In this document: positions 41,535 through 49,875 of the stretch, one piece after another
Layout: the number at the start of each line of letters is the position of its first letter
How positions within the stretch are numbered: position 1 is the first letter of the stretch
From: DASRDR01 sp035550795
GTDB lineage: Bacteria > Methylomirabilota > Methylomirabilia > Rokubacteriales > DASRDR01
Assembly: GCA_035550795.1 (NCBI GenBank)
Contig: DASZOL010000068.1
Location: 186,001-250,000 of the forward strand
Length of the DNA stretch: 64,000 bases
Direction of reading: 5' to 3'
Program-made: the position numbers and the translations under genes
The notes under the pieces: model-generated
The model's database searches: none
Seen by the model: only the letters and a program-made list of their open reading frames with translations
What the model was told of the DNA's origin: nothing

Positions 41535-41603
41535 GTGACCGGCACGCGTGGCCTGTCGCGTCAGCGCGATCCCGGAGGATCGAAGGAGGCGGCGTCCCCA
41601 TGA
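41535..41603 (+). CDS. possible 22-codon leaderless leader peptide coupled to the YbaK gene
   Basis: GTG at 41535, 6 nt after TACAAT, opens a 22-codon frame that ends in TGA at 41601-41603. That stop overlaps the ybaK ATG at 41600 as ATGA, so translation of the leader would deliver ribosomes directly to the main start, which also has its own GAAGGAGG site. The peptide is Arg/Ser/Gly-rich with no family match I know. The spacing is the evidence; a chance frame of this length is quite possible. Confidence 0.3.
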   Translation: MTGTRGLSRQRDPGGSKEAASP

Positions 41604-42112
41604 CGACGCGGAGCGACCTTGACGAGGCAGAGCAGGCGACGGTCGCGGCGGCCGAGCGGCTCGGCGTGCCGTTCGAGGTGCTCCGCTGCGACCCGGAGCA
41701 CGCGGACACCGCGGCTTTCTGCGCGCACTACGGCTACCCGGCGGAGCGCGCCGCGAACACGATCGTCGTCGCGTCCAAGAGGGAGCCCAGGCAATACGCA
41801 GCGTGCGTGGTCCTCGCGACGACCCGGCTCGACGTGAACCACGCCGTGCGCGACCTGCTCGGCGCCGCGAAGTGCTCCTTCGCCTCGGCGGAGGAGATGC
41901 ACGCGCTCACAGGGATGAGGGTCGGCGGGGTGACCGCGTTCGGGCTGCCGGGCGGGCTCCCGCTGTACGTGGACGCGCGGGTGATGGACCTCGACTGGAT
42001 CATCCTCGGCACCGGCGGCCGGAACGGCAAGATCCGCATCGCGCCCGCCGTGTTCCACCGCCTCCCCGGGGCCAGGGTCGTGGAGGGGCTCGCGTTGCCC
42101 CAGCGCAGCTGA
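41600..42112 (+). CDS. YbaK/EbsC family aminoacyl-tRNA deacylase-like protein
   Basis: A 170-residue protein of the YbaK/ProX editing-domain fold, which hydrolyses misacylated tRNA (such as Cys-tRNA-Pro). Features are YPAERAANTIVVASK with the conserved Lys, DVNHAVRDLLGAAKCSFASAEE, VGGVTAFGLPGGLPLYVD, and the DLDWIILGTGGRNGKIRI end. Family members differ in the amino acid edited, which cannot be told here. The ATG at 41600 has a strong GAAGGAGG site. It heads a five-gene packed run: small protein, amidase, HIT protein, mltA copy 2. Confidence 0.88.
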   Translation: MTTRSDLDEAEQATVAAAERLGVPFEVLRCDPEHADTAAFCAHYGYPAERAANTIVVASKREPRQYAACVVLATTRLDVNHAVRDLLGAAKCSFASAEEMHALTGMRVGGVTAFGLPGGLPLYVDARVMDLDWIILGTGGRNGKIRIAPAVFHRLPGARVVEGLALPQRS

Positions 42113-42116
42113 GGCC

Positions 42117-42395
42117 GTGGCGAGGCCGGGGAGCATCCTGATCGTCGTGGGCCGCGACCAGGCGGAGCTCTACCAGTACTTCCGCTGGGGGTTCGGCCAG
42201 ACGCCGGGCGTGGAAGTGGTCCTCGACCGGCGGCTCGGCGAGCGCCGGGGCCGGCGCAACGGGCACGGACCGGCGGACGAACGTCGAAGAGCCGATCGGC
42301 GGCGCGCCGCCGCGACGCGCGCCGAGCTCCTCGCGCGCGGCTTTCTGATCGCCCGGCGCGATTCCAGCGGCGGGGCCCGGGAGAACCTCCGCTGA
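42117..42395 (+). CDS. conserved small Arg-rich protein of unknown function
   Basis: A 92-residue protein beginning with a buried strand SILIVVGRDQAELYQYFRWGFGQ, then VEVVLDRRLGERRGRR and a highly basic Arg-rich middle. Proteins with this VVLDRRxGERR core occur as small conserved hypotheticals in several soil phyla. There is no enzyme motif; the fold may be a single alpha-beta unit with a disordered basic tail. It starts with GTG at 42117, 4 bp after the ybaK stop, and its TGA overlaps the amidase start codon. Confidence 0.7.
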   Translation: MARPGSILIVVGRDQAELYQYFRWGFGQTPGVEVVLDRRLGERRGRRNGHGPADERRRADRRRAAATRAELLARGFLIARRDSSGGARENLR

Positions 42396-43789
42396 CGAGC
42401 CCCGACCTCTGGTTCCTGGGAATCGAAGATCTGGGCCCTCGCCTGGCCGCGCGCTCGCTCTCGCCGGTCGAGCTGTGCCAGGTCCTGCTGCGACGCTGTG
42501 AGCGCCTGGAGCCCACGCTGAACGCCTTCATCACGCTCGACCCCGAGCGGATCCTGGCCGAGGCGCGCGTCGCCGAGCAAGAGCTCTCGGCCGGCCGGCT
42601 CCGGGGTCCGCTGCACGGCATCCCGGTCGCCGTGAAGGACCTCTGCTGGACCCGGGGTGAGCGCACGACGGGGGGCGCGAAGGTTCTCGCCGACTTCGTG
42701 CCGGACGAGGACGCGACCGTGGTGTCCCGGCTCCGCGCCGCCGGCGCGGTCATCTTCGGGAAGACTAACACCCCCGAGTTCGCCTACGGTCCGCTCAACG
42801 CCTATCACTACGGACCGTCGCGTAACCCCTGGGACCCGACCCGATTCACCGGAGGGTCGAGCATGGGCGCGGCCGCGGCGCTGGCGGGCGGCCTGGTTCC
42901 GGGCGCCCTCGGAAGCGACACCGGGGGGTCGATCCGGGGCCCCGCCCACTGGTCCGGCGTCACGGGCCTCATGCCGACGTACGGACGGGTCCCCCTGCGG
43001 GGCGTGGTCGCCCTGGCGACGAGTCTCGATCACGTGGGGCCGATGGCGCGCTCGGCGATGGATGCCGCCCTCCTGCTTCAGGTGCTGGCCGGCCACGACC
43101 CGCTCGACCGGACGTCGGTCGACGCGCCCGTCCCCGACTTTGCGCGGGAAACGGCGCGGCCGGTGCGCGGCCTGCGCGTGGCGGTGCCACGCGGCTATCT
43201 CTGGGACCGGATTGCGCCCGCGATCGGGGCGGCGGTGGAGGCGGCGCTGGAGGAGCTTCGACGGCTCGGGCTGGCGGTCGCCGACGTGGACCTTCCGGGA
43301 TGGGAGGCGGCGGCCGAGGCGTGCGCCGTCCTCATCCGCTCGGAAGCCGCGACCGAGCATGGACACTACCTGAGGGGGCGTCCGGAGGACCTGATCCCCG
43401 AGGTGCGGGAGCGTCTGGAAGCCGGCGTCCGCACCTCCGCCGTCGAATACATCGAGGCCCGGCGCGCGGCGGATCGTCTCGGGCACGCTCTGCGCCGGGT
43501 CCTCGCCGAGGCGGACGTGGTGGCGCTGCCCGGGCGCCCCCAGACAGCGCCCCGGATGGACGGGAGCGGGCGGCTGCTCGAGCCGCTCTCCCCGCGGAAC
43601 TACACCTCACCGCTCAACCCTCCCGGCGTCCCGGCCCTGACCTTCCCGTGCGGCTTCGACCGGGAAGGGCTTCCGATCGGGATCCAGCTCACGGGGAATC
43701 ACTGGACGGAAGGCACGCTTCTCGCGGTGGCCCACGCCTATCAGCAGGTGACCGACTGGCACCGGCGCCGCCCTCCGCGCTGCGCGTGA
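42392..43789 (+). CDS. amidase signature (AS) family hydrolase, probable CTG start
   Basis: A 465-residue AS-family amidase. The frame encodes the family N-terminus (LWFLGIEDLGPRLAARSLSPVELCQVLLRRCERLEPTLNAF) upstream of GTG 42632, so that codon is not the start. The only start-like codon is CTG at 42392, overlapping the previous stop as CTGA with GGGAG 8-9 nt upstream. The Ser-cisSer-Lys triad is present: Lys in GIPVAVKDLCW, Ser in FTGGSSMGA, Ser in GSDTGGSIRGPA. Substrate is unknown; relatives cut amides, including glutamyl- and indoleacetamide-type. Translation is coupled to the neighbouring genes by overlapping codons. Confidence 0.85.
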   Translation: MTSPDLWFLGIEDLGPRLAARSLSPVELCQVLLRRCERLEPTLNAFITLDPERILAEARVAEQELSAGRLRGPLHGIPVAVKDLCWTRGERTTGGAKVLADFVPDEDATVVSRLRAAGAVIFGKTNTPEFAYGPLNAYHYGPSRNPWDPTRFTGGSSMGAAAALAGGLVPGALGSDTGGSIRGPAHWSGVTGLMPTYGRVPLRGVVALATSLDHVGPMARSAMDAALLLQVLAGHDPLDRTSVDAPVPDFARETARPVRGLRVAVPRGYLWDRIAPAIGAAVEAALEELRRLGLAVADVDLPGWEAAAEACAVLIRSEAATEHGHYLRGRPEDLIPEVRERLEAGVRTSAVEYIEARRAADRLGHALRRVLAEADVVALPGRPQTAPRMDGSGRLLEPLSPRNYTSPLNPPGVPALTFPCGFDREGLPIGIQLTGNHWTEGTLLAVAHAYQQVTDWHRRRPPRCA

Positions 43790-44229
43790 CGGATACCGGG
43801 GTGCCGAGCGCTGTCGCGACCTGTACCGTGTGCGCCGGTCGGTGGCCCGACCCCGTGGACCGGATCGCGGAGCTCTCCGAGAGTGTCCTCTATCTCAACA
43901 CCGATCAGTTCTTCCCCGGCTGGTCGGTCCTGGTCCTGCGCCGGCACGCGACCGAGCTGTTCGAGCTCTCGCGGGACCAGCGGGCGCAGCTGATGGACGA
44001 GGTGAGCGACGTCGCCCGCGCGCTCAAGCTGGCCTTCGATGCGCGGAAGGTCAACTACGCGCTGTTCGGCAATCTGGTCCCTCACGTGCACTGGCACCTC
44101 GTCCCTCGCCTCGGCACCGACCCGGCTCCGCGCGAGTCCGTGTTCGCCGTCCCGCACGAGGCGGTCCGGCTCCGGGCCGTCGAGCGTACCGATCGGATCG
44201 TCCGGATCCGCAATCGTCTCGGTCGGTGA
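43786..44229 (+). CDS. HIT family protein (nucleotide hydrolase/transferase)
   Basis: A 147-residue protein with the histidine triad motif PHVHWHLVPR (HxHxHxx, about residue 100). The N-terminal CTVCAGRW may bind zinc, as in some HIT proteins, and LYLNTDQFFPGWSVLVLRRHATEL is the family strand-helix core. Such enzymes cleave nucleotide-linked phosphoramidates or dinucleoside polyphosphates. GTG at 43786 overlaps the amidase stop as GTGA, and its own stop overlaps the next GTG the same way. The N-terminus may instead start at GTG 43801. Confidence 0.9.
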   Translation: MTDTGVPSAVATCTVCAGRWPDPVDRIAELSESVLYLNTDQFFPGWSVLVLRRHATELFELSRDQRAQLMDEVSDVARALKLAFDARKVNYALFGNLVPHVHWHLVPRLGTDPAPRESVFAVPHEAVRLRAVERTDRIVRIRNRLGR

Positions 44230-45473
44230 GCGCCGGAGTGTTGCTCGCGCGACCGATGCTGGCGGGGCTCGTCGCCGTGGCCGTCGCGCTCGGTGCCGGG
44301 TGTGCGGCATGGCGGAGGCCGTCGGTCACCGAGCCTGCCGCCGCGCTGCGCCCGGTCGGACGGGCGCCGGTGCTCCTGGACGATGGCGACCCCACCTCGC
44401 TCCGTGCCGCGGTCGCGGAGAGCCTTGCCTGGCTCGCGAGCCAGCCGGCCGATCACGTCTTCGTGGCGGGACCCCGGCGCGTCACGGTGGCCGAGCAGAC
44501 GCACGCACTCCGGGGCCTGCTTGGGGTCCTGGGGGAGTCGCCGGAGCCCGAGCGCCTGGCGGCCTACGTCCAGAGAACGTTCGAGATGCTCGAGTCCGTG
44601 GGAGGCCCGGACGGGAAGATGCTGGTGACGGGCTACTTTGAGCCCGTGATCGACGCGGCGGAGCGCCCGAGCCCGGAGTACGCGGTCCCGGTCATGGGGC
44701 TCCCCGAGGACCTGGTCGAGGTGCGCCTGGAGGCGTTCGATCCGCGCTACCGCGGGGAGCGGCTGTTCGGCCGCCTCGAGGGGCAGCGGCTGATCCCGTA
44801 CTGGCGGCGGGCGGAGATCGACGCGGGGCGGCTCGGGGGACGCGGCCTCGAGCTCGCGTGGGCCCGGGATCCCGTCGACGTCTTCTTCATGGAGATCCAG
44901 GGGAGCGGCACGCTGCGCTTCCCTGACGGCCGTGAGCAGCGGGTGGGCTACGCGGGCGCCAACGGCCGGGCGTACCGGGCCATCGGGCGCCTGCTGATCG
45001 ACGAGGGACACGTGCCCCGCGAGGCCATGTCGATGCAGGCGATCCGGGCGTGGCTCGCGGCCAATCCGGGCGAGCGCCAGCGCGTTCTCCAGCACAACGA
45101 GTCCTTCGTCTTCTTCCGCCCGCTGCCGGGCCCGCCCGAGGGGAGCCTCGGGCGCCCCCTCACGCCCGCACGCTCCATCGCGACCGATGCCCGGCTCTTC
45201 CCGCGGGGCGCCCTCGCCTTCATCGAGACCCGGCGCCCCGTGCCGGCGCCGGACGGCACCGTCGGCCGCGCGCCGCTCGCGCGCTTCGTGCTCAACCAGG
45301 ACACCGGCGGCGCGATTCGCGGCGCGGGGCGGGTCGACTTCTTCTGGGGCCGCGGCGAGACGGCGGCCTTCGCGGCAGGCCTCATGCGCGAGCCGGGCCG
45401 GCTCTACTTCCTCGTGCCGCGCTCGACGTCCACCGTGGCCGCCCCGCGTGAGGCTGCGGAGGGGCGTCGGTGA
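44226..45473 (+). CDS. mltA: MltA family membrane-bound lytic murein transglycosylase (copy 2), lipoprotein-like
   Basis: A 415-residue paralogue of the 40270-41499 protein, with the same order of motifs: MLVTGYFEPVIDAAERPSPEYAVPV, YWRRAEIDAGRLGGRGLELAWARDPVDVFFMEIQGSGTLRF, NPGERQRVLQHNES, SIATDARLFPRGALAF and NQDTGGAIRGAGRVDFFWG. The N-terminus has a hydrophobic signal LAGLVAVAVALGAGC with Cys about residue 26, a slightly atypical lipobox. It starts at GTG 44226, overlapping the HIT stop as GTGA; ATG 44256 is an alternative. The insert between VMGLP and YWRRAEI is longer than in copy 1. Both copies would feed anhydro-muropeptides to AmpG and NagZ. Confidence 0.9.
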   Translation: MSAGVLLARPMLAGLVAVAVALGAGCAAWRRPSVTEPAAALRPVGRAPVLLDDGDPTSLRAAVAESLAWLASQPADHVFVAGPRRVTVAEQTHALRGLLGVLGESPEPERLAAYVQRTFEMLESVGGPDGKMLVTGYFEPVIDAAERPSPEYAVPVMGLPEDLVEVRLEAFDPRYRGERLFGRLEGQRLIPYWRRAEIDAGRLGGRGLELAWARDPVDVFFMEIQGSGTLRFPDGREQRVGYAGANGRAYRAIGRLLIDEGHVPREAMSMQAIRAWLAANPGERQRVLQHNESFVFFRPLPGPPEGSLGRPLTPARSIATDARLFPRGALAFIETRRPVPAPDGTVGRAPLARFVLNQDTGGAIRGAGRVDFFWGRGETAAFAAGLMREPGRLYFLVPRSTSTVAAPREAAEGRR

Positions 45474-45902
45474 GGGGATCGACGCTGCTCGGCTGGAGGT
45501 CCTTCCGGACAGCCCCTTGACGCTCGCCGCCCTCGTCCGCTTCGGCGGGCGCGGGATGAGCGCATCCAGGAATCGCGTTCCCGCTATCACCCTCGCTGTA
45601 CTCGATTTGGACGACGCCCCGCGCGAGGCCCCCGGAGTGACGATTCCTGACGCGCGCTGGGCGAATCTCGGCAGCCGGCGCATCCCGACTCCGCCTGGGA
45701 CCCGGCACATGAAACGCAGAGCATGAGCAAGGGGTTGTGAGACAACCGAGCTGCCGGTCCTCCTGAATCCCCCGCACCGATTGTCCCGGCACGTGCCTTG
45801 CACCATCCAGCGCCCCGGCGGTGGTGCGCAAGCAAGGTGCCGGACGCGCTGTCCGGGTGCCAAAGGGGGCACCGGGCGCGGAAGGTACGGAGGAGAGACG
45901 TC
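45474..45902. other. 429-bp intergenic region without a supported gene
   Basis: Between mltA copy 2 and the response regulator gene. It is less GC-rich than the coding neighbours. Frames on both strands lack a ribosome site and family-like protein. The final 20 nt hold GGAGGAGAG, the ribosome site of the response regulator. No hairpin or repeat stood out. Confidence 0.45.
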
Positions 45903-46322
45903 GTGTCTGAGATCGAAGCGGGCGGCGTCAGCCACCGTGCGGAGCCGCGTCCGCTGGCGCTCGTGGCCGATGACGAGACCGAGATGCGCCAGCTGGTGAC
46001 CGAGATCCTCGCGGAGGTCGGCTTCGACACGCTCTCGGCCCGCGACGGGGTCGAGCTCCTGGAGCTCGCCGTGCGGCACCGCCCGCAGCTGATCGTCGCG
46101 GACGTGATGATGCCGGGCATGGACGGCTACACCGCCGTCGCTCACCTCCGCGGCCAGTCGGCGACGGCCGGAATCCCCATCATCATGCTGACCGGCTGCA
46201 CGGACCCGGCGTACGGGCAGCTCAGCGAGGGCATGGGGGCTTCCGCCCACGTGACCAAGCCGTTCTCCCCGCTCCTCCTGGGCGAGCTGGCCCAGGAGAT
46301 GGTCCGGAGATCCCGGGTGTGA
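45903..46322 (+). CDS. single-domain response regulator (CheY-like receiver)
   Basis: A 139-residue protein made of one receiver domain. The acidic pocket is in LVADDETEMRQLV, the phosphorylated Asp in LIVADVMMPGMDGY (about residue 65), the Thr in IPIIMLTG and the Lys in HVTKPFSP. It has no output domain and probably works by protein contact. The GTG at 45903 follows GGAGGAGAG. Its stop overlaps the next gene (GTGA), and with PilB-like, PilT and PilU genes behind, it may act like a PilG/PilH-type regulator of pilus motility; that is inference from order. Confidence 0.9.
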   Translation: MSEIEAGGVSHRAEPRPLALVADDETEMRQLVTEILAEVGFDTLSARDGVELLELAVRHRPQLIVADVMMPGMDGYTAVAHLRGQSATAGIPIIMLTGCTDPAYGQLSEGMGASAHVTKPFSPLLLGELAQEMVRRSRV

Positions 46323-47737
46323 GCACGCGCCAGCGCCTTGGCGACGTCCTGCTCCAGCGCGAGCTCGTCACGCACGGGCAGCTCGACGAGGCGCTCGCAC
46401 GCCAGCGGGTGGGGGGCCGCCGGCTGGGCGAGGTGCTGGTCTCGATGGGAGCGATCACCCACGAGCAGCTCAGCTGGGCGCTCTCCGAGGCGCTCCACAT
46501 CCCGTTCGTCGAGCTGTCGGACGAGGTCATCGACCTCGATGTTGCCCGGTCGCTGCCCGAGGCGGTGCTCCGTCGCCACGAAGCGGTGCCGATCCTCCGC
46601 GTGGGTGACGAGATGACGGTGCTGCTCGCGGACCCCACGAACCGTCAGGCGGCCATCGAGCTCGAGGCCATGAGCGGCTCGCGCGTCACCGTCGCGCTGG
46701 CCGCCCGGGAGGCGGTCCACCATTTCCTCGATCGAGCGTTCCCGGACTCGGCGGGGATCGCCGGCCAGCCGCCGAGCGGTGTCAACGGAGCGGCCGTTGC
46801 CGACCAGCCCGGCCAGGTGGTCGACCTCACCGGGGTGAGCCAGGTGTTCGCGCTACTGCTCGGCGCCGTTCGCGACCGAGCGACGGAGCTCCACCTGGAG
46901 CCGGCCCCGAACGGCGTCCTGGTGCGTGTCCGGGTGGACGGCCGGCTCCACGACCGTGCGTGGTTCGACCGTGACCTCCTCGCGCCCATCACCTTCCGGC
47001 TCCGGCTCCTTGCCGGTCTGCGGGGCGAGGCCGCGCCCCGGCGGGCGCGCATCCGGACCCGGCTGGACGGGCGGGACACGGAGCTCGAGTTCCTCTTCTT
47101 CCCCACGCTGTCCGGGGAGGCGGTCTCCGTGCGGTTCCAGCAGGTGACCGCCGAGGCCCCCACGATCGAGACGCTGGACGCGTCCGGCCCGGTTCACCGG
47201 CTCCTCCGCGAGTTTGTCGCCGGCGGCCAGGCGCCCGACTGCCGGGGAGGGCTGGTCCTCGTCGCCGGGCCCGATCCGAGGGCCCGGGCTTCGGTCCTCT
47301 ACGCGCTCGCCCGGGAAGCCGCGGGGCCCGGGCGCCGCGTGTTGACGCTTGAGCGGCGAGTGTCCTTCGTGGTGCCGGGCTTCCTCCAGGTCGAGCTCCC
47401 AGCCGACTTCGGGGCCGAGGCGGCCGCGGTCCTCATCCAGCCCGCGGACGTGGCGGTGGTCGAGGAAGTGACGTCGCCGGCCCTGATCGCCGCAACCCTG
47501 GCCAGCGCGGAGCAGGGCACCCTCGTCCTGGCCGGCGCTGCCCTCGGCTCGGCGCGGAGCGCGCTCGCCTACCTCGCAACGGTCGACCTGCGCGGCCCGC
47601 TCCTCGCCGTGACCCGAGGCGTCGTCGACGCGCGGCGCCGCAACGGGGCGCTGGCCGTCGAGGCCGTGTCCCTCACCCCGGCCCTCCGTCGGGACCTGAT
47701 CGAGAGAAGGGACCCATGGACGTCGCCGAGCTCCTGA
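46319..47737 (+). CDS. PilB/GspE-like protein with a degenerate P-loop (pseudo-ATPase)
   Basis: A 472-residue relative of type IV pilus assembly ATPases. The N-terminal MshEN-type domains (LGDVLLQRELVTHGQLDEAL and LPEAVLRRHEAVPI) and the AAA-like arm (LHLEPAPNGVLVRVRVDGRLHD) are typical. The nucleotide part is altered: the expected GPTGSGKTT P-loop reads GPDPRARAS (about residues 317-325, coding 47267-47293), and the Walker B region reads VAVVEEVTSPALIAATL without the usual Asp-rich strand. It should not hydrolyse ATP. It may bind c-di-GMP through the MshEN module or regulate PilT/PilU. It overlaps the response regulator (GTGA) and the pilT start by 22 bp. Confidence 0.85.
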   Translation: MSTRQRLGDVLLQRELVTHGQLDEALARQRVGGRRLGEVLVSMGAITHEQLSWALSEALHIPFVELSDEVIDLDVARSLPEAVLRRHEAVPILRVGDEMTVLLADPTNRQAAIELEAMSGSRVTVALAAREAVHHFLDRAFPDSAGIAGQPPSGVNGAAVADQPGQVVDLTGVSQVFALLLGAVRDRATELHLEPAPNGVLVRVRVDGRLHDRAWFDRDLLAPITFRLRLLAGLRGEAAPRRARIRTRLDGRDTELEFLFFPTLSGEAVSVRFQQVTAEAPTIETLDASGPVHRLLREFVAGGQAPDCRGGLVLVAGPDPRARASVLYALAREAAGPGRRVLTLERRVSFVVPGFLQVELPADFGAEAAAVLIQPADVAVVEEVTSPALIAATLASAEQGTLVLAGAALGSARSALAYLATVDLRGPLLAVTRGVVDARRRNGALAVEAVSLTPALRRDLIERRDPWTSPSS

Positions 47738-48801
47738 TTCAGACGAAGGACCGGGGAGGGTCGGACCTCCACCTCTCGGCCGGGGCAGTGCCGCTGATGC
47801 GGCTTCACGGTCAGCTCTCGCCCATCGACGGCCACCCCCTTAGCCGGGACGAGGTCCACCGGATGGTCTACGAGATCCTCAACGACGACCAGCGGCGCCT
47901 CTTCGAGGAGCACCGCGACCTGGACTTCGCGATCGAGATCGGAGAGTTCGCCCGGTTCCGCGTGAACGTGTTCAACCAGCGGAACGGCGAGGGCGCCGTG
48001 TTCCGGGTGATTCCCACCCAGATTCGCTCCTTTCAGGAGCTGGGGCTGCCGGAGGTCATGCAGGCGCTGGCGCAGCGGGAGAACGGCCTCGTCCTGGTGA
48101 CGGGGCCCACCGGATCGGGGAAGTCGACGACGCTCGCCGCAATGATCGACCTCGTGAACTCCACCCACAAGAAGCACATCATCACCCTCGAGGACCCCAT
48201 CGAGTTCGTCCACCGATCGAAGGGATGCCTCGTGAACCAGCGTGAGATCGGGTCGCACACGAAGTCCTTCGCGGCGGCGCTGAGAGCTGCCCTCCGCGAA
48301 GACCCGGACGTGATCCTGGTCGGCGAGATGCGGGACCTCGAGACGATCAGTCTCGCGTTGACGGCCGCCGAGACCGGGCACCTCGTGTTCGGGACCCTGC
48401 ACACGAAGAGCGCTCCGAAGACGATCGACCGCATCATCGACGCGTTCCCGCCGGCGCAGCAGCAGCAGGTGCGCGTCCAGCTGGCGGAGGCGCTCCAGGG
48501 CGTCGTGTCCCAGCTCCTGTTCCCGACGAAGGACAAGAAGGGGCGAGTGGCGGCGTTCGAGATCATGGTGGCGACCGTCGCCATCCGGAACCTCATCCGG
48601 GAAGGGAAGACGCACCAGATGCCATCGTCCATCCAGACGGGCACCCAGATCGGCATGCAGAGCCTGGAGCAGGCCCTCCGGAACCTCGTGATGCAGGGCC
48701 GGATCGACCGCGCCCACGCGGAGGGCTTCCTGCAGTCGTCCTCGTCCGGGTCGAGCGGAGGGCTTGGCGCTCCCGCCGCCCCGGCTCCCGGCGCCCGGTA
48801 G
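47716..48801 (+). CDS. pilT: type IV pilus retraction ATPase PilT
   Basis: A 361-residue hexameric ATPase that powers pilus retraction and twitching motility. PAS-like N-terminus (GGSDLHLSAGAVPLMRLHG), Walker A GPTGSGKST (about residue 132), Asp-box/Walker B DPDVILVGEMRDLETISLAL, His-box GHLVFGTLHTKSAPKTIDRIID and the AIRNLIREGKTHQM motif near the end match PilT closely. A low-complexity Ser/Gly/Pro tail follows. The ATG at 47716 overlaps the pseudo-ATPase gene by 22 bp and PilU follows 6 bp later, so the motor genes form one unit. No pilin genes lie within the window. Confidence 0.95.
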   Translation: MDVAELLIQTKDRGGSDLHLSAGAVPLMRLHGQLSPIDGHPLSRDEVHRMVYEILNDDQRRLFEEHRDLDFAIEIGEFARFRVNVFNQRNGEGAVFRVIPTQIRSFQELGLPEVMQALAQRENGLVLVTGPTGSGKSTTLAAMIDLVNSTHKKHIITLEDPIEFVHRSKGCLVNQREIGSHTKSFAAALRAALREDPDVILVGEMRDLETISLALTAAETGHLVFGTLHTKSAPKTIDRIIDAFPPAQQQQVRVQLAEALQGVVSQLLFPTKDKKGRVAAFEIMVATVAIRNLIREGKTHQMPSSIQTGTQIGMQSLEQALRNLVMQGRIDRAHAEGFLQSSSSGSSGGLGAPAAPAPGAR

Positions 48802-48807
48802 GCCGCC

Positions 48808-49875
48808 ATGACGACGCTGGATCTCGTCCTGGCCGAGGCGGTGGGGAGCGGGGCGTCGGACGTGTATCTCCTCGAGGGCGTGCCCCCGGCCATCAAGGTG
48901 GATGGCCTCGTCAGCCCGGTCTCGGGCGCAGACGCCATCGACGCCGCCTCGATGCGCGAGGTCGTCGAGCGGCTGCTGCCCGAGCGCGAGCGGGCCGGGT
49001 TTGCCGAGCGAGGCGAGGCGAACCTGTCGCACATGCACCCTGTGTTTGGCCGCTTTCGCGTCAACTGCTACCGCGCCATGGGCGTCTCCGGCGCCGTGCT
49101 CCGGCGGGTGAAGACGGAGGTGCCGACGATCGAGGAGCTCGAGCTGCCTCCCCTGCTCGGGACGCTCGCGCTGGAGCGCCAGGGGCTGGTCCTCGTCGTC
49201 GGGGCGACGGGCGCGGGGAAGTCTACCACCGTGGCCGCCATGCTCCATCACCGGACCACGCACTCCCGGGGCCACGTGGTCACCATCGAGGATCCGGTGG
49301 AGTACGTCCACGCGCCGGAGCAGAGCATCGTGTCCCAGCGCGAGGTCGGCATCGATACCGAGTCGTACCTGGTGGGCCTGCGCAACGCGCTCCGTCAGGC
49401 TCCCGACGTCATCTTCGTCGGTGAGCTCCGGGACGCCGACACGGCCGCGGTCGCGCTCCACTCGGCCGAGACCGGCCACCTGGTCCTGTCGACCCTCCAC
49501 GCGACGAACGCGACGACGGCCATCGAGCGTGTCCTCCACTTCTTCCAGCCCGAGGTGCGGACCTCGGTCCTGCTGCAGCTGTCGCTCACGCTGCGCGCCG
49601 TGGCCGCCCAGCGGCTCGTCCCCCGGGTGGAAGGGAAGGGGCGCGCCGCGGCCCTGGAGATCATGCTCGTCACCCCGCGCATCCAGGCCCTCGTCCGCCG
49701 CGGCGAGCTCGAGACCGTGCGGCAGGCGATCGAGGAGAGCTCCAACGAGGGGCTTCAGACCTTTGACCGGGCCCTCTTCGACCTCTTCCAGCGCAAGGCC
49801 GTCGGCCAGGACGACGCCCTCCGGTTCGCCGACAGCCCGAACAACCTGCGGCTCCGCATGAAGGGGATCAGGTAG
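48808..49875 (+). CDS. pilU: PilT-like/PilU-type retraction ATPase
   Basis: A 355-residue paralogue of PilT. It has GASDVYLLEGVPPAIKVDGL, Walker A GATGAGKST (about residue 131), DPVEYVHAPEQSIVSQREVG, Walker B PDVIFVGELRDADTAAVAL and GHLVLSTLHATNATTAIERVL, all intact. The C-terminal tail differs from PilT and has LRLRMKG. PilU enzymes assist PilT in retraction. It follows PilT by 6 bp. The symbol is assigned from the order PilT-PilU and sequence class, not from a search. Confidence 0.85.
   Translation: MTTLDLVLAEAVGSGASDVYLLEGVPPAIKVDGLVSPVSGADAIDAASMREVVERLLPERERAGFAERGEANLSHMHPVFGRFRVNCYRAMGVSGAVLRRVKTEVPTIEELELPPLLGTLALERQGLVLVVGATGAGKSTTVAAMLHHRTTHSRGHVVTIEDPVEYVHAPEQSIVSQREVGIDTESYLVGLRNALRQAPDVIFVGELRDADTAAVALHSAETGHLVLSTLHATNATTAIERVLHFFQPEVRTSVLLQLSLTLRAVAAQRLVPRVEGKGRAAALEIMLVTPRIQALVRRGELETVRQAIEESSNEGLQTFDRALFDLFQRKAVGQDDALRFADSPNNLRLRMKGIR

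Noticed and set aside
42632..43789. Amidase starting at GTG 42632
   Set aside because: This would drop about 80 residues that carry the conserved amidase N-terminus; the frame is open to CTG 42392.
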